64,000 nt of DNA from Xenopus tropicalis (taxonomy: Eukaryota > Chordata > Amphibia > Anura > Pipidae). The stretch spans positions 81,670,910 through 81,734,909 of the forward strand of contig NC_030683.2 of the NCBI RefSeq assembly GCF_000004195.4. Direction: 5' to 3'. This document shows, in pieces, positions 11,899 through 23,233 of the stretch (position 1 is its first letter; every line of letters begins with the position of its first letter). Under the pieces are notes generated by a model. That model was not told where the DNA came from. It saw only the letters and a program-made list of their open reading frames with translations, and ran no database searches. The position numbers and the translations under genes are program-made.

Positions 11899-12540
11899 GG
11901 TTGATTCACTAAAGTGCGAGTCTTAATAAAAAGTCCACTAAAACGTGCGCTATTTATAGCATGCGTTAAAATGTTATTGCATGTAATTTTTCACTTTTAA
12001 CGCACAATTCACTAAAAGTATATTTGCGTAATTTAGACGCGATGCTGTGTGCGTTATTTAAGTCGCAAAGACTTTTGTGTGGTATTTGATGGAACATGTG
12101 CTAATCGACGCATCATGCACAAATAGTCGCCGCGAGCGAAAAAACGCATGCCATGTTAACCATACATGCTATTACTTTTGGAAAATGACTGCCCTGCAAA
12201 CTGGAGGCTGCATCACTCTAGGGCCAACACATACTTGAATAAATTACACTGCAAAGTCCATATTTTATTTACCGCCTCCCTCAAGTAGGTGTTAATTTTC
12301 ACACAGACAAATGCGATATTTAGTGCGTCTAAGTGTTTGTGAATCATGCGTTAGTGTTATTTCGGCGCGCAAATGAACACATACGTTAAAATTAACGCAT
12401 GTGGTAGCGCGTAAATTAACGCACATGATATGCAACTTAACGAATGTGTTAATACTTTAGCGAATTGTGCATTTTTTTCCCGTCAATTTTAATGCAAAAA
12501 AGCGTGCGATAAAACTTATCGACCTTTAGTGAATCAACCC
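11899..12540 (+). mobile_element. PIF/Harbinger-type MITE
   Basis: The ends are GGTTGATTCACTAAAG and CTTTAGTGAATCAACCC, perfect inverses apart from one terminal base. They are flanked by TAA on both sides (11896-11898 and 12541-12543), the 3-bp target duplication of Harbinger elements. The interior is rich in 'gcgttaaaa' and its inverse, so the whole element can fold back. No transposase frame is present. Confidence 0.85.
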
Positions 12541-12543
12541 TAA

Positions 12544-14200
12544 TGTGTTTGCAAGGACTTTCAGATTAAAATGGAGAACAAACACCTGTGCTGCATGTGT
12601 TTAACAGTGCTGTACTTAGCACTTGCCCTATGACAGGAAATATAAGGAGAACAAAAGACTACAGAAATGTTGTATTTTATATACTGAACACATCAGTTGT
12701 TCACAGGGACTTGCCATATTGGATCTTGTTAGGCCTCTTTTGAGTGTGCACATACTTGGTGTGCTCTGGGCTGCTACTGAAAAACTAAGATTAGGGGTCA
12801 CTGGAAATCATCATGCAGAACATCTGGTTAATGACAAAATTACTTTTGCTTTTCACAGAAGGGTACCGATGGAAGATATATTCGTTAGGTGGTCTACATC
12901 TCAGATCAAATGCAGTGACAATGGAATCATCCTTGCCTACAAGTTACATGAACTTGGTCTTCTATCATGACATATAGATCTTAATTTTTCTGTAAACAAG
13001 AAGCTCTATTTTGCTTAAAACAAGATATACACAAACTCTACTCAACTGCTAATTGAGATGCCTCTGAAAATGATTTTCTTCTAAAACTGTGCCTATCTCC
13101 ATGCCTATGAATTTTTAAATTCAAATTGCTCCTCAAATACTGACAGAGCCTATCAACCTCTACTGCAATGTGCTGACTTGGATTTTAGGGGTCTGTTATC
13201 CAGAATGCTTGGCACAATTGGCTTCTGGATAAATGGCATTTCCATAACATAAAGAAGTAAACTATAAGCCAATAAAAACATTTGAGATCTGATTTATGAA
13301 CATAAGTGCTACATTGCATCAGCGCAGTTACCCAGAGCACCAATCACATATTTTATTTCATTGTTAAAGTTGTACTAGACTAATAGCTTGTTGCCATTGG
13401 AAACTGCACTGGTGCTAGTTTAGTTAGTAAATGAACCTTTCAGTTGGACTCGTGAGTCCAAAACATTGTTGCAGTCCAATTTTTCTGATTATTGCTACGA
13501 TTTTAAGATTTTAGATTACACTAATATTTGCCCGACAACTGGTTGCCTGTAATTACAATGTAAGGCCTTGTAAAAAGTGAGAACCTCTGCACTAGAGTAC
13601 ATTACTCTGAATAAATTCAGAACATTCTGACACAGCATGGACTTTTTATTTAGACTCGAAAGCTAACTTTTCAAGATACAATCTGTGTGATTGTACAAGC
13701 ATAAGTATTGTGCTGAACTTGCATATTCAACATACATTCACAGAGTTGCCTTGCTGATTGTGCACAAAATATTTAGTTAACCATTTCATATTACGAGGAG
13801 CTGCTCATTTCTAGTGATTTCTCTCATTTTTCAGATTTGCTTTGTTTTGTTTCCCTCTTTAACATCAGAAGGAAGTTGAAGGACTCTACCTGTAACCCAG
13901 ATGCTTTTGCACAGTTTTTGCTAGTTATATATTATTGTTATTAAATGAGACTGGGCTCTCAAACTGTGTCAGTTGAATTATGTGTCAGAGAAAAGAGACA
14001 TAAATGATAAGATATAAAACAATAGGTTGTTGCAAAGTATTTCCACAGGCACTCATATATACACAGGTCATGGACACAAATGGAATAATAGCAGTGGTGC
14101 TTAGTATGCTTATATATCCTTGATATCTCCCTGTGCAATCAACTGAGGTTCAGAGTAGTGATGTGCAGGTTGACCCGCAACCCATGCGACCTGCTGCTTT
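12544..14200. other. Noncoding, mostly nothing recognised
   Basis: A short fragment of the 'tgttatccagaatgcttgg' MITE lies at 13193-13260. A frame of 115 codons at 12623-12970 has no splice support and no recognisable domain. Confidence 0.4.
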
Positions 14201-14203
14201 ACC

Positions 14204-14640
14204 TTAAAGGAGAATGAAAGGTAAAAACTAAGTAAGCTTTATCAGAAAGGTCTATGTAAATACAGCCATAAGTACTCACAGAAACGCTGCACTGACTTCT
14301 CTGAAAAAAGATTAGTTGTGTCTGTAATTCCTGTGCCACAGACACGCAGCTTTCTGTTCTCTGCTCTCTCCTGCTCCCCCCTCCCTCAAGAATGCTAAGA
14401 ACTCCCTCCCCCCCTTAGGAATGTGTGATCTGAGCCATCAGCAGGGATCTTCCTCATAGTCTTACACACTGCGCATGTACAGGGGTCTTGGTCTTGGTGC
14501 AGGAGCGTGGCATTATGGGAATTTTCTTTACAGAGCTCACTTTCCTATGAGGCTTCTGAACGGGAGAAATATGAGGAGACTTAAGGGCACTATTGAGAGA
14601 ACTGAAGGTATGCCTGTAGTTGTATGTTTGAGGTGAATTA
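14204..14640 (+). mobile_element. T2/Kolobok-type element, left part
   Basis: It starts TTAAAGGAGAATGAAAGG at a TTAA and matches the first part of the element at 14860-15673, sharing 'taagctttatcagaaaggtc', 'acgcagctttc' and 'actgcgcatgtacagggg'. No right terminal repeat is seen. It splits an older repeat whose halves ('gcaggttgacccgc' and 'ttcaggttgggtgtgggtc') lie on each side. Confidence 0.7.
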
Positions 14641-14859
14641 GGGTCTAAATTACGAGTTCAGGTTGGGTGTGGGTCAAACCTAAGGCAGGGTACAGAGAGG
14701 AAATAGACAGGTACGAGTTGGGTGCAAGTCCAACAATGCCAACATTTTAGGATATGATGAGGGGCCTGCCACCCTAACAAATAATTCCAAATCCTTTTCT
14801 ATAATGTTGAGCAAAATAAACTTAACTTCCACTATATAAATTATTTAAATCTTGTTTCC

Positions 14860-15673
14860 TTAAAGGAGAAAGAAAGGTAAAAACTAAGTAAGCTTTATCA
14901 GAAAGGTCTATGTAAATACAGCCATAAGCACTCACAGAAACACTGCACTGACTTCTCTGAAAAAGATTAGTTGTGTCTGTAATTCCTGTGCCACAGACAC
15001 GCAGCTTTCCATTCTCTGCTCTCTTCTGCTCCCCCCTCCCTCAAGAATGCTAAGAACTCCCTCCCCCCCCTTAGGAATGTGGATCTGAGCCAATCAGCAG
15101 GAAGCTGACTTATAGGGGCAGATTTATCAAAATTTGAGTCCCGAATGGGAAAAATTCGGATTGGAAACGAAAATTTCTGAAGATCGCAAATATCACAAAA
15201 ATACTTCTGAAAATTCATATTAGTCACGATAATATCGTATTGGCAATCCAAAAGTCACAAAATTTTCGTACCGAACGATTGTAAAGAGCGCCAAAACCGT
15301 TCCTATTTTTTCACACTAAAAATACGAAAAAGTTGCGCAAGCGTCGAAAAAGTCGTGCAAGCATCGAAAAAGTCACGCAAGGTACGAAAAAGTTGCGGAA
15401 AATACAATTGGACCAATCGAGTGAACAGTCGGAGCATTTGTTCATAAGTAAATGTGTCCCATAGTCTTACAAACTGCGCATGTACAGGGGTCTTGGTGCA
15501 GAAGCGTGGCATTATGGGCATTTTGTTTACACAGCTCAGCATTTTTTCTTTCTGTTTGGCTTCATATCTTCTGAACAGGAGAAATATGGGGAGACTTAAG
15601 GGCACTATTGAGACAACTGAAGGTATGCCTGCAGCTTGAGATTAACTCTTTACTATCCTTTCCTTCTTCTTAA
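14860..15673 (+). mobile_element. T2/Kolobok-type element, interrupted by a MITE
   Basis: The left end is TTAAAGGAGAAAGAAAGG and the right end CCTTTCCTTCTTCTTAA, with TTAA at both outer edges (14860-14863 and 15670-15673). The interior is a second copy of 14204-14640. It is split by an extra block at about 15113-15462 that is absent from the first copy. Confidence 0.8.
15113..15462 (+). mobile_element. MITE (mariner-like, TA target) nested in the T2 element
   Basis: The ends are GGGGCAGATTTATCAAA and AAGTAAATGTGTCCC, imperfect inverses flanked by TA/ATAG. Comparison with 14204-14640 shows directly that the block is inserted sequence. It contains a short tandem run built on 'cgaaaaagt'. Confidence 0.65.
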
Positions 15674-15781
15674 GTCTGAGAATTCACAAGCACAGCAAAC
15701 AGGCAGGTTCCATTCTGTGGACATAAATAGGCATGTTTTGAATCACCCCAAAATCTTGTTTATGTGCCCAAATAAAGACCT

Positions 15782-16567
15782 ATGGGCACATTTACTAAGA
15801 AATTTTGAGAAAAGGTTGATTTTTTTTTTTACTTTAGATATTTTCGAGATTTACGAATAGGTTTGGGCCAGTACTCAATTTTTCTGATGTTGTTTCACAA
15901 AAAAATAGAGGTTTGGAAATAACTCCTGTAATTCATGATTTATTAATGTTTGGTTAACTTTTTTTATTGTCAAAAAAATTTGGAAGGCTTAGAATAGTAG
16001 AGGAATAGAATAGTTGGTGAAAGCCTGCCATGAAACATTTTCAAGGAGTAGTTAATCCCCTCATTGTTTTCTGTCTCACCCAGTTTTAACGGGAGGTTAA
16101 TCCCATCATTGTTTTCCATTTCACCCAGTTTCAAGGGGAAGTTAATCCCCCTCTTTGTTTTCTGTTTCACCTAGCTTCAATAGGAAGTTAATCCCCTCAT
16201 TGTTTTCTATTTCATACCTTTGCAAGGGGAAATTAATACCATCATTGTTTTCTATTTCACCCAGTTTCAAGAGAAACTTAAACACATTATTGTTTTCCAG
16301 GAATGAGTACTAGCGCTCCTAAAATGACTGCTGGAGCAATTCCTGTTTGGGAAAAATAAAGAGGATTCATGGAAATGAAGTTCGATTTTTAACAATACTT
16401 TCAGCTCGAAAAATTTGGGATTTTTGTAATGTATTTTTCGCATGAACGATTTCAAGCATTATCGTGACATTTTATAAATACAACAATGATCGAGTTTAAT
16501 TCAAATTTATACCATGTCAAAATTATATGACTTTCAAGGCCAGAAAAAAATAATAAACGTGCCCCCT
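15782..16567 (+). mobile_element. MITE (mariner-like) containing a minisatellite
   Basis: The left end is GGGCACATTTACTAAG and the right end AATAAACGTGCCCCC, imperfect inverses with TA nearby on each side. About a third of the element is a 46-bp tandem repeat. Confidence 0.6.
16036..16300 (+). repeat. 46-bp minisatellite, about 6 copies
   Basis: Each unit carries 'gttaatcccctcattgtttt', 'tttcacccagtttcaa' and a G/A-rich joint. Copies become more diverged to the right. Confidence 0.8.
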
Positions 16568-16570
16568 AAT

Positions 16571-16818
16571 CAGGGTCGCACTGGGTGGTGAAGGGCCCAC
16601 CGGGGCTCCTGTCCCAGGGGCCCTGCAGGTGCCCCCAGCCAGGCGCGTTCCCTAACCCCCCTTGCAGGGCCCCCCACCCGACGTCCTCCTCCAAGCGCGT
16701 AAATTTGACGCGTCGGAGGAGGAGCGGTCGGGAGGGGGAGCACCGGCAAGGGTCGGGTCTGGGCCGCCGGGGCCCACCGGGATTTTTCCCGGTGTCCCGG
16801 CGGCCCAGTCCGACCCTG
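16571..16818 (+). mobile_element. GC-rich hAT-type MITE
   Basis: It starts CAGGGTCGCACTGG and ends CCCAGTCCGACCCTG, inverted ends. Flanks CCCCTAAT and CCCCTAGT agree at 7 of 8 positions, an hAT-length target duplication. It is far more GC- and CpG-rich than its surroundings. Open frames on both strands in this island follow from base composition and are not genes. Confidence 0.75.
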
Positions 16819-16979
16819 CCCCTAGTGCCCATGTCCATATACAGGCTGCACAATTATAGGCGGTGACAAGGAAGGGGGAATGAGAGGAGCACAGTAACAT
16901 TAAGAAATGCTAAATGGAAAGTTAAAGTAATTAACTGTCTATGCCTAAAAAAAAATCTGAGCAATGATTGATAGTTCAG

Positions 16980-17096
16980 ATTTTTAAATACATTTACAAT
17001 AGGTATGGATGTTTTAATAAAAAATGTTCTCATGTTTAATTTACAAAGGACTTTTATCATACAGCTTTTTATGTGTAGGTAACAGGTCCCCTTTAG
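16980..17096 (-). mobile_element. Fragment of a T2-type element
   Basis: On the minus strand it matches the start of the element at 18456 ('aacctgtcaccc', 'aaaaagctgtat', 'aaacatga'). Only one end is present. Confidence 0.55.
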
Positions 17097-18101
17097 GGTT
17101 TTGTGGGTTAATGTTTCGTGCAGCTTGAATGTTTCCTGACCCACATATAACTAGTTTAGAGCACTGGTTCCCTCAGCTTTTAACTTGGCTTGGGAAATGG
17201 AGTATGCTCAACACTGTAGGTGTATTGTAAGCCTGTGCTATGTGAGACCTGGGGTGAGATCCTACAAATGGACCTCACATTGCCTAGAAAAAGATATACA
17301 TTGTTAATATTAATCAAAGGTATATCAGTATACAATGTATGCCAAGCAAAAAGTACACAGAAGATGCTTAGTGAGTGACATTTATTAATAGTATTACTGG
17401 GAATCATGAAAATGTGTAACAGAAATTGATAAAAAAAACCACTAAGGAACAGTTTGACAGTGATTGAATATAGCACAGATACGGATGCACTAAAGCTGAA
17501 ATTAGTCAGTGGGAGTGAGCTGAACAGCAAAATGATATGGAAACAGCTCAATGTGACAGGTATTTGTCAGACTTTTAAGTGAAGACTCACTTAGGCTGGA
17601 GCTCATTTACCGGTTGTTGAAAAAGAGGAAAATAAAGGGAAAAATAAGCTAAAAGCCATGCTTTAGGTCTGGACTCTTTTAATGAAAATTATTCAAATGT
17701 ATTAATGATATAACTTCAGGATTCCCAGCAGTTAAATCTAAAGTCCTATTTATAAACACTTTTCCGACAATTTCTTTTTTTCCTGATAATGTTTCTGACA
17801 GTCAGGAGAGTGATAACGAATTGACATTTATCTAACTAGATGCATGTGTCAGTAGGTCAGAATGTGCTGGAATGCTGTATGTAGTTGAACACATTTTCTG
17901 TTAGCACTCAGAGGTGCACTGAGAACAATTACCTGTCCAAGTATATGCTGCCTGATGCAGGACCAAAGGATTTACACCATAATTCTCCATGCTGGAACAA
18001 ATCACAGCCCTTTGTCTTCTCTGGAAAATACCGTACATACTTTGTGCTGATTGGCAGAGCTCCTATAGTTGTGCAGTTAGCAGAAGGATAATTGGGGCAG
18101 T
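17097..18101. other. Noncoding, nothing recognised
   Basis: A 123-codon minus-strand frame at 17180-17551 is hydrophobic but has no domain I recognise and no splice context. I see nothing else. Confidence 0.4.
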
Positions 18102-18997
18102 TTAAAGGGGTTGTTCACCTCTAAATTAACTTTTGGTATGACATAGACATTAATATTCAAATAAAGGCAATTTGCAATTGGTTTTCATTTTTTTATGGTT
18201 TTTCAGTTATTTAGCTTTTTGTTCTTCAGCTCTCCAGTATGGAATATAAGCAGCTATCTGGTTGCTAAGGTTTTGGTAGCCTTAGCAAGTAGGCACTGGT
18301 TTGTATGAGACTATGAATAGGAGAGGCCCTAATTAGAAAGATAAAAAGTAACAATAATAAAAATTGTAAGCTCACAGAGCAATAGTGCTTTGGCTGCTGG
18401 GCAAGTGACAAAAAATAAAATAGATAAATAACATAGTAACATACTAAAAGTTAACTTAAAGTGAACCTGTCACCCAGGCATAAAAAGCTGTATAATAAAA
18501 GCCCTTTTCAAATTAAACATGAAACCCAAACTCATTTTCATATTAACACATCCATACCTTTTATAAAAGCATTTAAAAATCCCAGCTGTCAATCATATAT
18601 CGCCTGCCCCGCCTCTATGCCTAAGGCATAGAGGCGGGGCAGACACTTACTTTCACTTTGAATTCAGAAATTCTTAGATGTTGCTGCACTCCTCTCATTG
18701 CACCTCCCTCCTCACCATCTAATTTTGAACCAGTGCATAGGCATAAGCATCAGGTCCCCCCATACTGGCACAGAAAAAAGATTTTAGCAGGGTGCACAGC
18801 TTGCCTTAATAACAGTGTCCACAAAATGGCGACTGTCTTCTTGCTGCAATTTTGAATTCCAAGGTTAAAGAAAATAAGATTAAAATCATTTTTATAGTGT
18901 ATGTGAAGTTTATTTTACTTGACAAACATAATAGAAAACAATTTGGAATTATTTCTTAGGGTGACAGGTCCTCTTTAAAGAAGAACCACCCCTTTAA
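18102..18997 (+). mobile_element. T2-type element (outer)
   Basis: The left end is TTAAAGGGGTTGTTCACC and the right end GAACCACCCCTTTAA, with TTAA at both edges (18102-18105 and 18994-18997). A complete second element is inserted within its right part. Confidence 0.8.
18456..18977 (+). mobile_element. TTAA element nested in the outer T2 element
   Basis: The left end is TTAAAGTGAACCTGTCACCC and the right end GGGTGACAGGTCCTCTTTAA, near-perfect inverses. TTAA target copies are at 18456-18459 and 18974-18977. Removing it restores the normal right end of the outer element. Confidence 0.85.
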
Positions 18998-19095
18998 GTC
19001 ACCATTGCTCAGTATATTGGACAGTAAAACATAAAGCATAGCTTTGACCTGAATGGGAGGTGAGGCCAAAAGAAGCAGGGGTCTGTCCTAGGCCC

Positions 19096-19692
19096 TGTCA
19101 GACACACCGCCCGTTCGGCACGTTTCATTACTTTAGGTTGCCCTGGTAACGTCAATTGCTTGCACACATGCATGCACCCTGGTAAGAGTTGCCACGTAAC
19201 TGAGCATGCACGGTGACATTGTGACATGCGCAATACCTCATTCTGAAGCTTTAGGCACCATCTTTGCATAGGTGTTGTGTTTTTCCTATTTTCTCATTTC
19301 CTTTTCTGTTTCAGCAAAACCTCCTTATTTAAATCTCTTCTCTCATTCCCATTCCCTCTTTGCCCAAGTTGGCTTCTATGTTGTCTCAGATCCTGCTAAA
19401 GCCTGTTTCAGTGTGTATTTCTGTTTCTTGACTTCAGCCTGTTTCCTGACCATGATCCTTGCTGCCTGCCCTGACCTTAGCCTGTTTTTGACCAAGTTCT
19501 TGTCTGATCTTTACCAGTACCTTGTATTTGGTAATGTGAACTCTAAAGTGAGTATATTCCCAGCTAGAAATGCAGCAGAAAGTTCAGGGCTTTGGTAAAG
19601 ACCTCAACTAGCTGGGTTTCCCTGCTTTACCAAGGTGTCGGATTTGTGTCAGCAGTCTAACTACCAAGTTCCAGCCCAACTAGTATGTTACA
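19096..19692 (+). mobile_element. Probable solo LTR (Ty3/Gypsy type)
   Basis: It begins TGTCAGACAC and ends TATGTTACA, so it has TG...CA ends. Flanking 5-mers are GGCCC and GGTCC, 4 of 5 identical. The interior is rich in 'gcctg'/'tgacc' runs like the better-supported 596-bp LTR at 41845-42440, and its length (597 bp) is almost the same. No internal region remains. Confidence 0.55.
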
Positions 19693-19859
19693 GGTCCTTT
19701 GCTTTATAATTTGTTTAATTTGTCTCTATTTTTGCTGATGATTTGTAAGTTGCCACATTTTAGAGCAATTTGACTAAACAGGAGTGGAAAATGAAATTCA
19801 TTATTGGTAAGTGCAAGGTTATAAATAACATATATGCAAACTAGAAAGGGAAGTTTGAG

Positions 19860-21450
19860 AACAAACTTCATGTTGCGTTGAAAAACGTCACTGAATGAAA
19901 CTTAATCTGTGCAAAGTTTAGGGACCCTGGTTTTAATAGTGTCTGAATGGCAGCAATTTAAATTTCCCCATTGAAAGTCAAGTAGTGACATCTGATTGGC
20001 AGTTGGTGGCTCCGCCCACTTTTTCTAACCTGGAACTGCAGTTACCCAGTGACTAACTCTGCAAAGTTTAGGGACCCTAGGATTAATAGTTAAAGAACGG
20101 CAGCAGTTTAAATTTAAACCAAGTCAATAGGTAAATTGTGATTGGTGGTTGGTGGGTGTGCACACTTTTTCTAACCTTAAGTCGAAGTCACCCAGTGACA
20201 AACAGTGGGCACCCTGACATGAGAATGACAGCATTTTAAATTTAAACCAATAAAATTCAATGGATGAAATTTGATTGGCTGTTAGTAGCCCAGTAACCAA
20301 CAGTAGCCCCAGTGACCAACTTTGCAACGTTTGGGGACTCAGGCATAGAAATTGTGAGACTGACAGCATTTTACACTTCACCATTGAAAGTAAATAGGTG
20401 AAATGTGATTGGCTGTTAGTGGCTCTGCCTACTTTTTTCCCCTAACTTTGAACGGCAGATACCCAGTCACTAACTCTGGAAAGTTTAACTACCCTGGAAT
20501 TAATACTTAAATAATGGCATCAGTTTAAATATAAACCAATGAAATTTAATGGGTGGAAATGTTCTACCCATTCTAACCCTGAATATGTAGTCAGCCAGTG
20601 ACTGACTGTGCAATGTTTGGGAACCCTGACATAAATAGTGTGAGAAAGGCAGCATTTTAAATTTAAACCAAAAAAAAAAAAAAACAATAGGTGAAGTCTG
20701 ATTGGCTGTTGGTGGCCCAACTCACTTTTCAAAACTAAAACTGCAGTCCCCTAGTGACCAACTGGGGACCCTGGAGTTAATACTTTTAAAACCTGAAAAT
20801 GCATTCCCCTAGTGACCCTGGTGTTAATACTGTGAGAATGGCAGTAGGCTGAATTTACCCATTGAAAATCAATAGTTAAAATCTCTGAACTGTATTTAAA
20901 GAATGTCAGCAGTTTAAATTTAAATATATGAAGTCTATAGGTGAAATCTGATTGGCTGTTGTTGGCCCCACCCACTTTTCTAAACTTGGAACATAGTCAC
21001 CCAGTGACCCCTGACATTAAACACTGACGCCCACTTTTTGGGGAAGTTTGGGAACCCTGGCATCTAACCAATAACATTCAATAGGTGAAACCTGATTGGC
21101 TGTTGGTGGCTCCACCCACTTTTCAAAACTAAAACTGCAGTCCCCTAGTGACCAACTGTAAAAAGTTTGGGGACCCTGGAGTTAATACTGTGAGAATGGC
21201 AGCAGGTTGAATTTCCCCATTGAAAGTCAATAAGGAAAATCTGATTGGCTGTTCACAGATCCGCCCACTTTTCATATTTTCATTCAGGCTGACCCCATGA
21301 CTATGTGATTCAAGTTTGGGGAGTGTAGCCTCAAAGCTGTAAGATTGGCAGCAGTTTCAATTTCCCCATAAAAGTCAATGTATGAAATTTGATTAGCTGT
21401 TGTTGGCCCCTCCCACTTTGGGGTCATCCAACAAATGTCGCTGTTTCATT
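19860..21450 (+). repeat. Satellite array, about 11 units of roughly 140 bp
   Basis: Each unit has 'aaagtttggggaccctgg', 'gaatggcagca', 'tttaaattt', 'tctgattggctgttggtggc' and 'cccacttttc' in order. The 'gattggctgtt' landmark, often degenerate, recurs at about 19994, 20138, 20271, 20407, 20700, 20949, 21090, 21241 and 21390. Units vary in length through internal deletion. One matching unit lies in reverse orientation at about 40130-40320. Confidence 0.85.
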
Positions 21451-21655
21451 CGGGGTGACCCCATTATCATGTTATTCAAGTTAGCTTAGAAAGCTTAGAA
21501 AAGCACAAGCAACCTGTTCCGCTATAGGGCGAAGAAGAGTGAAGTTTGGGTGTTGTACCCCTAAAACTGTAGGAGCAGTAACGTTTAGAAAATGGGGGGC
21601 GCTAAGAATAAGGAGAAGAAAAAGCTAAAGAATAATCTGAAGTCAAAGAACAGTA

Positions 21656-21679
21656 TGTTGGGTTTTTCAACCCAACATA
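21656..21679. other. Small perfect hairpin
   Basis: ATGTTGGGTT and AACCCAACAT face each other across a four-base loop just beyond the satellite array. The same 'ttttcaacccaacat' end occurs beside the lone satellite unit near 40275, so it is probably part of the repeat. Confidence 0.6.
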
Positions 21680-21768
21680 ATTATACATTAACTGTTAGAG
21701 TATTGGGGGTCTCCTTAATTGAGAAGAATATGGGTTTTTTTGTGGATAACAAACTGTTACTCTAGGTC

Positions 21769-22335
21769 AGGGGTGCCCAAAAAGTAGATTGCGGTCTACC
21801 AGTAGATCACTGTAAAGTTTCTGGTAGTCCTTGAGTTGGAATGCAGTGGAATGACATCCCGACACTTCTTTTTTCCCCCCAGCATACTGGAGCATTTGTG
21901 TGCGGCTGCTCAAGCCATCTATCTTTGTAGTTTCATCCCAGTATAGAAGATTGTCCCCACCGGGCTGCTGTATATATTTGTTTCCACTTTATATGTGTTT
22001 CTGTGTGCAGACTGCAAAGTAAAAGCAATGGGAAAATGCTTTTTTCAAAATGCATCAGTTAATGGGGCTAGCAATATTCTTCATTTCCTAGGGTGCCACA
22101 GTCATGTGACATGTGGACTGATAAACTTCAGTCATGCTTTACTGCTGAGCTGCAGGTTGGAGTGATATCACCCCCCCCCCCACCCCCAGCAACCGATTAG
22201 CAGAACAATGGGAAGGTGGCAAGATAGCAGCTCCCAGTAGGTATCAGAATAGCACTCAGTAGTAAGAAATCCAAGTCCAGCTTGGGACTCCTCCAGTTAC
22301 ATGGGAGTAGGAGAAACAATAGGTTATCTGAAATT
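21769..22335 (+). mobile_element. hAT and T2-type fragments
   Basis: At 21769 there is a hAT-like end, CAGGGGTGCCCAAAAAGTAG. Then at about 22060-22330 there is a T2-type internal segment ('gcagctcccagtaggtat', 'gggactcctccagttaca') that recurs at 40325-40540. No complete element can be bounded. Confidence 0.5.
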
Positions 22336-22619
22336 ACCCAAAGGCAATTTTTTTAAAATAAAAATGTAAGAAATGTTTAAGAAAAATATACATACATAGG
22401 AATAAAAAACATTTTTTTTTTACCTACAGACACAGTAGTCATCGTTTTATATACGCCTTACATCATTTTCCCAGGCAGGAGAATTTTCTGTAGTACTTAG
22501 TCAGTATCACTAAGCAGTTTCCTTTAACTGCTGTTTTTATATATCTTTGCAAAGGGGAAGAAGCACACCAGTGTATCAACAATGCCTTTAAATCATTTAT
22601 TTGCAGAAATGAACAAACA

Positions 22620-22655
22620 GCACAAGATTTCGGGGGTGACCCCTTCTTCAGGTGC
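22620..22655 (-). ncRNA. Hammerhead-ribozyme-like motif in the Penelope-like 3' region
   Basis: On the minus strand: GCAC, then core CUGAAGA (22651-22645), a stem of four G:C pairs closed by UCA, then GAAA (22631-22628), and GUGC pairing back to GCAC (four base pairs). This fits the hammerhead consensus CUGANGA...GAAA. Stem III is a short AUCU, not self-complementary here, so cleavage may be lost. Hammerheads are known from Penelope-like elements. Confidence 0.6.
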
Positions 22656-22858
22656 AATACATACAAGTGAACAATTTACTCACTAAATACGTTAACAGAC
22701 CATGTGACACTATCATGTGACTCATTAACCCCCTCACGGCTGCAATACCAAACGGTCCCAAGCAGCCATTCAATTATGTGAATCGACAATCCCCTTCATA
22801 GGAGCCCTTTACACCTCATAGTCTGCAAACATGTAACCATAAATACAAAGTATCACAT

Positions 22859-23233
22859 TTAAAAACCAATTATACAAAGTATCCTACAATAAACAGTTAC
22901 AAAGTCTATAAAAAACATTTCAAGCTGAAGCTTTCGTTTAAATCTTGAGGGGATAGAGAATCCAGTTTTTTTAATCCACACTGCCTCTCTTTTTAATAAT
23001 TGTTTAGTCAAATTTCCACCTCTAAGTAAATGGAATTGTTCTAATACTGCCCATCTAACCTGTCCCACCGTATGCTTAGCTACATAAAAATGTTTGGCCA
23101 CAGATAATTCAGATACATATTTCTTTCCACTTTCTTGTTCAGATTTTTCTTTTTGTCTATCTGGTGTATAGTTCCTTATATTGCTTTTATGTTCATTTAA
23201 ACGGGTTCTTATTGCTCTAGCTGTCTGCTCCAC
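22859..23233 (-). pseudogene. GIY-YIG endonuclease, C-terminal part (broken)
   Basis: A 124-codon frame begins just after the damaged YIG half of the motif. It contains the catalytic-Arg region (RAIRTRLNEHKSNIR), the conserved VAKHF and WAVLE segments, and a basic C-terminal helix. It is out of frame with the preceding linker because of a 14-bp deletion at about 23230. In an intact element this domain nicks target DNA for retrotransposition. Confidence 0.8.

Noticed and set aside
12623..12970. 115-codon + strand frame downstream of FXYD2
   Set aside because: No splice signals tie it to FXYD2, the coding part already ends in the expected NED tail, and it has no known domain.
16566..16900. Overlapping frames on both strands in the GC-rich block
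   Set aside because: Explained by high GC (few stops) within a hAT-type MITE with identifiable ends.
21656..21700. Helitron 3' end (hairpin followed by CTRR)
   Set aside because: The hairpin is clear, but no CTRR end follows at the right distance and no matching 5' TC end was found.
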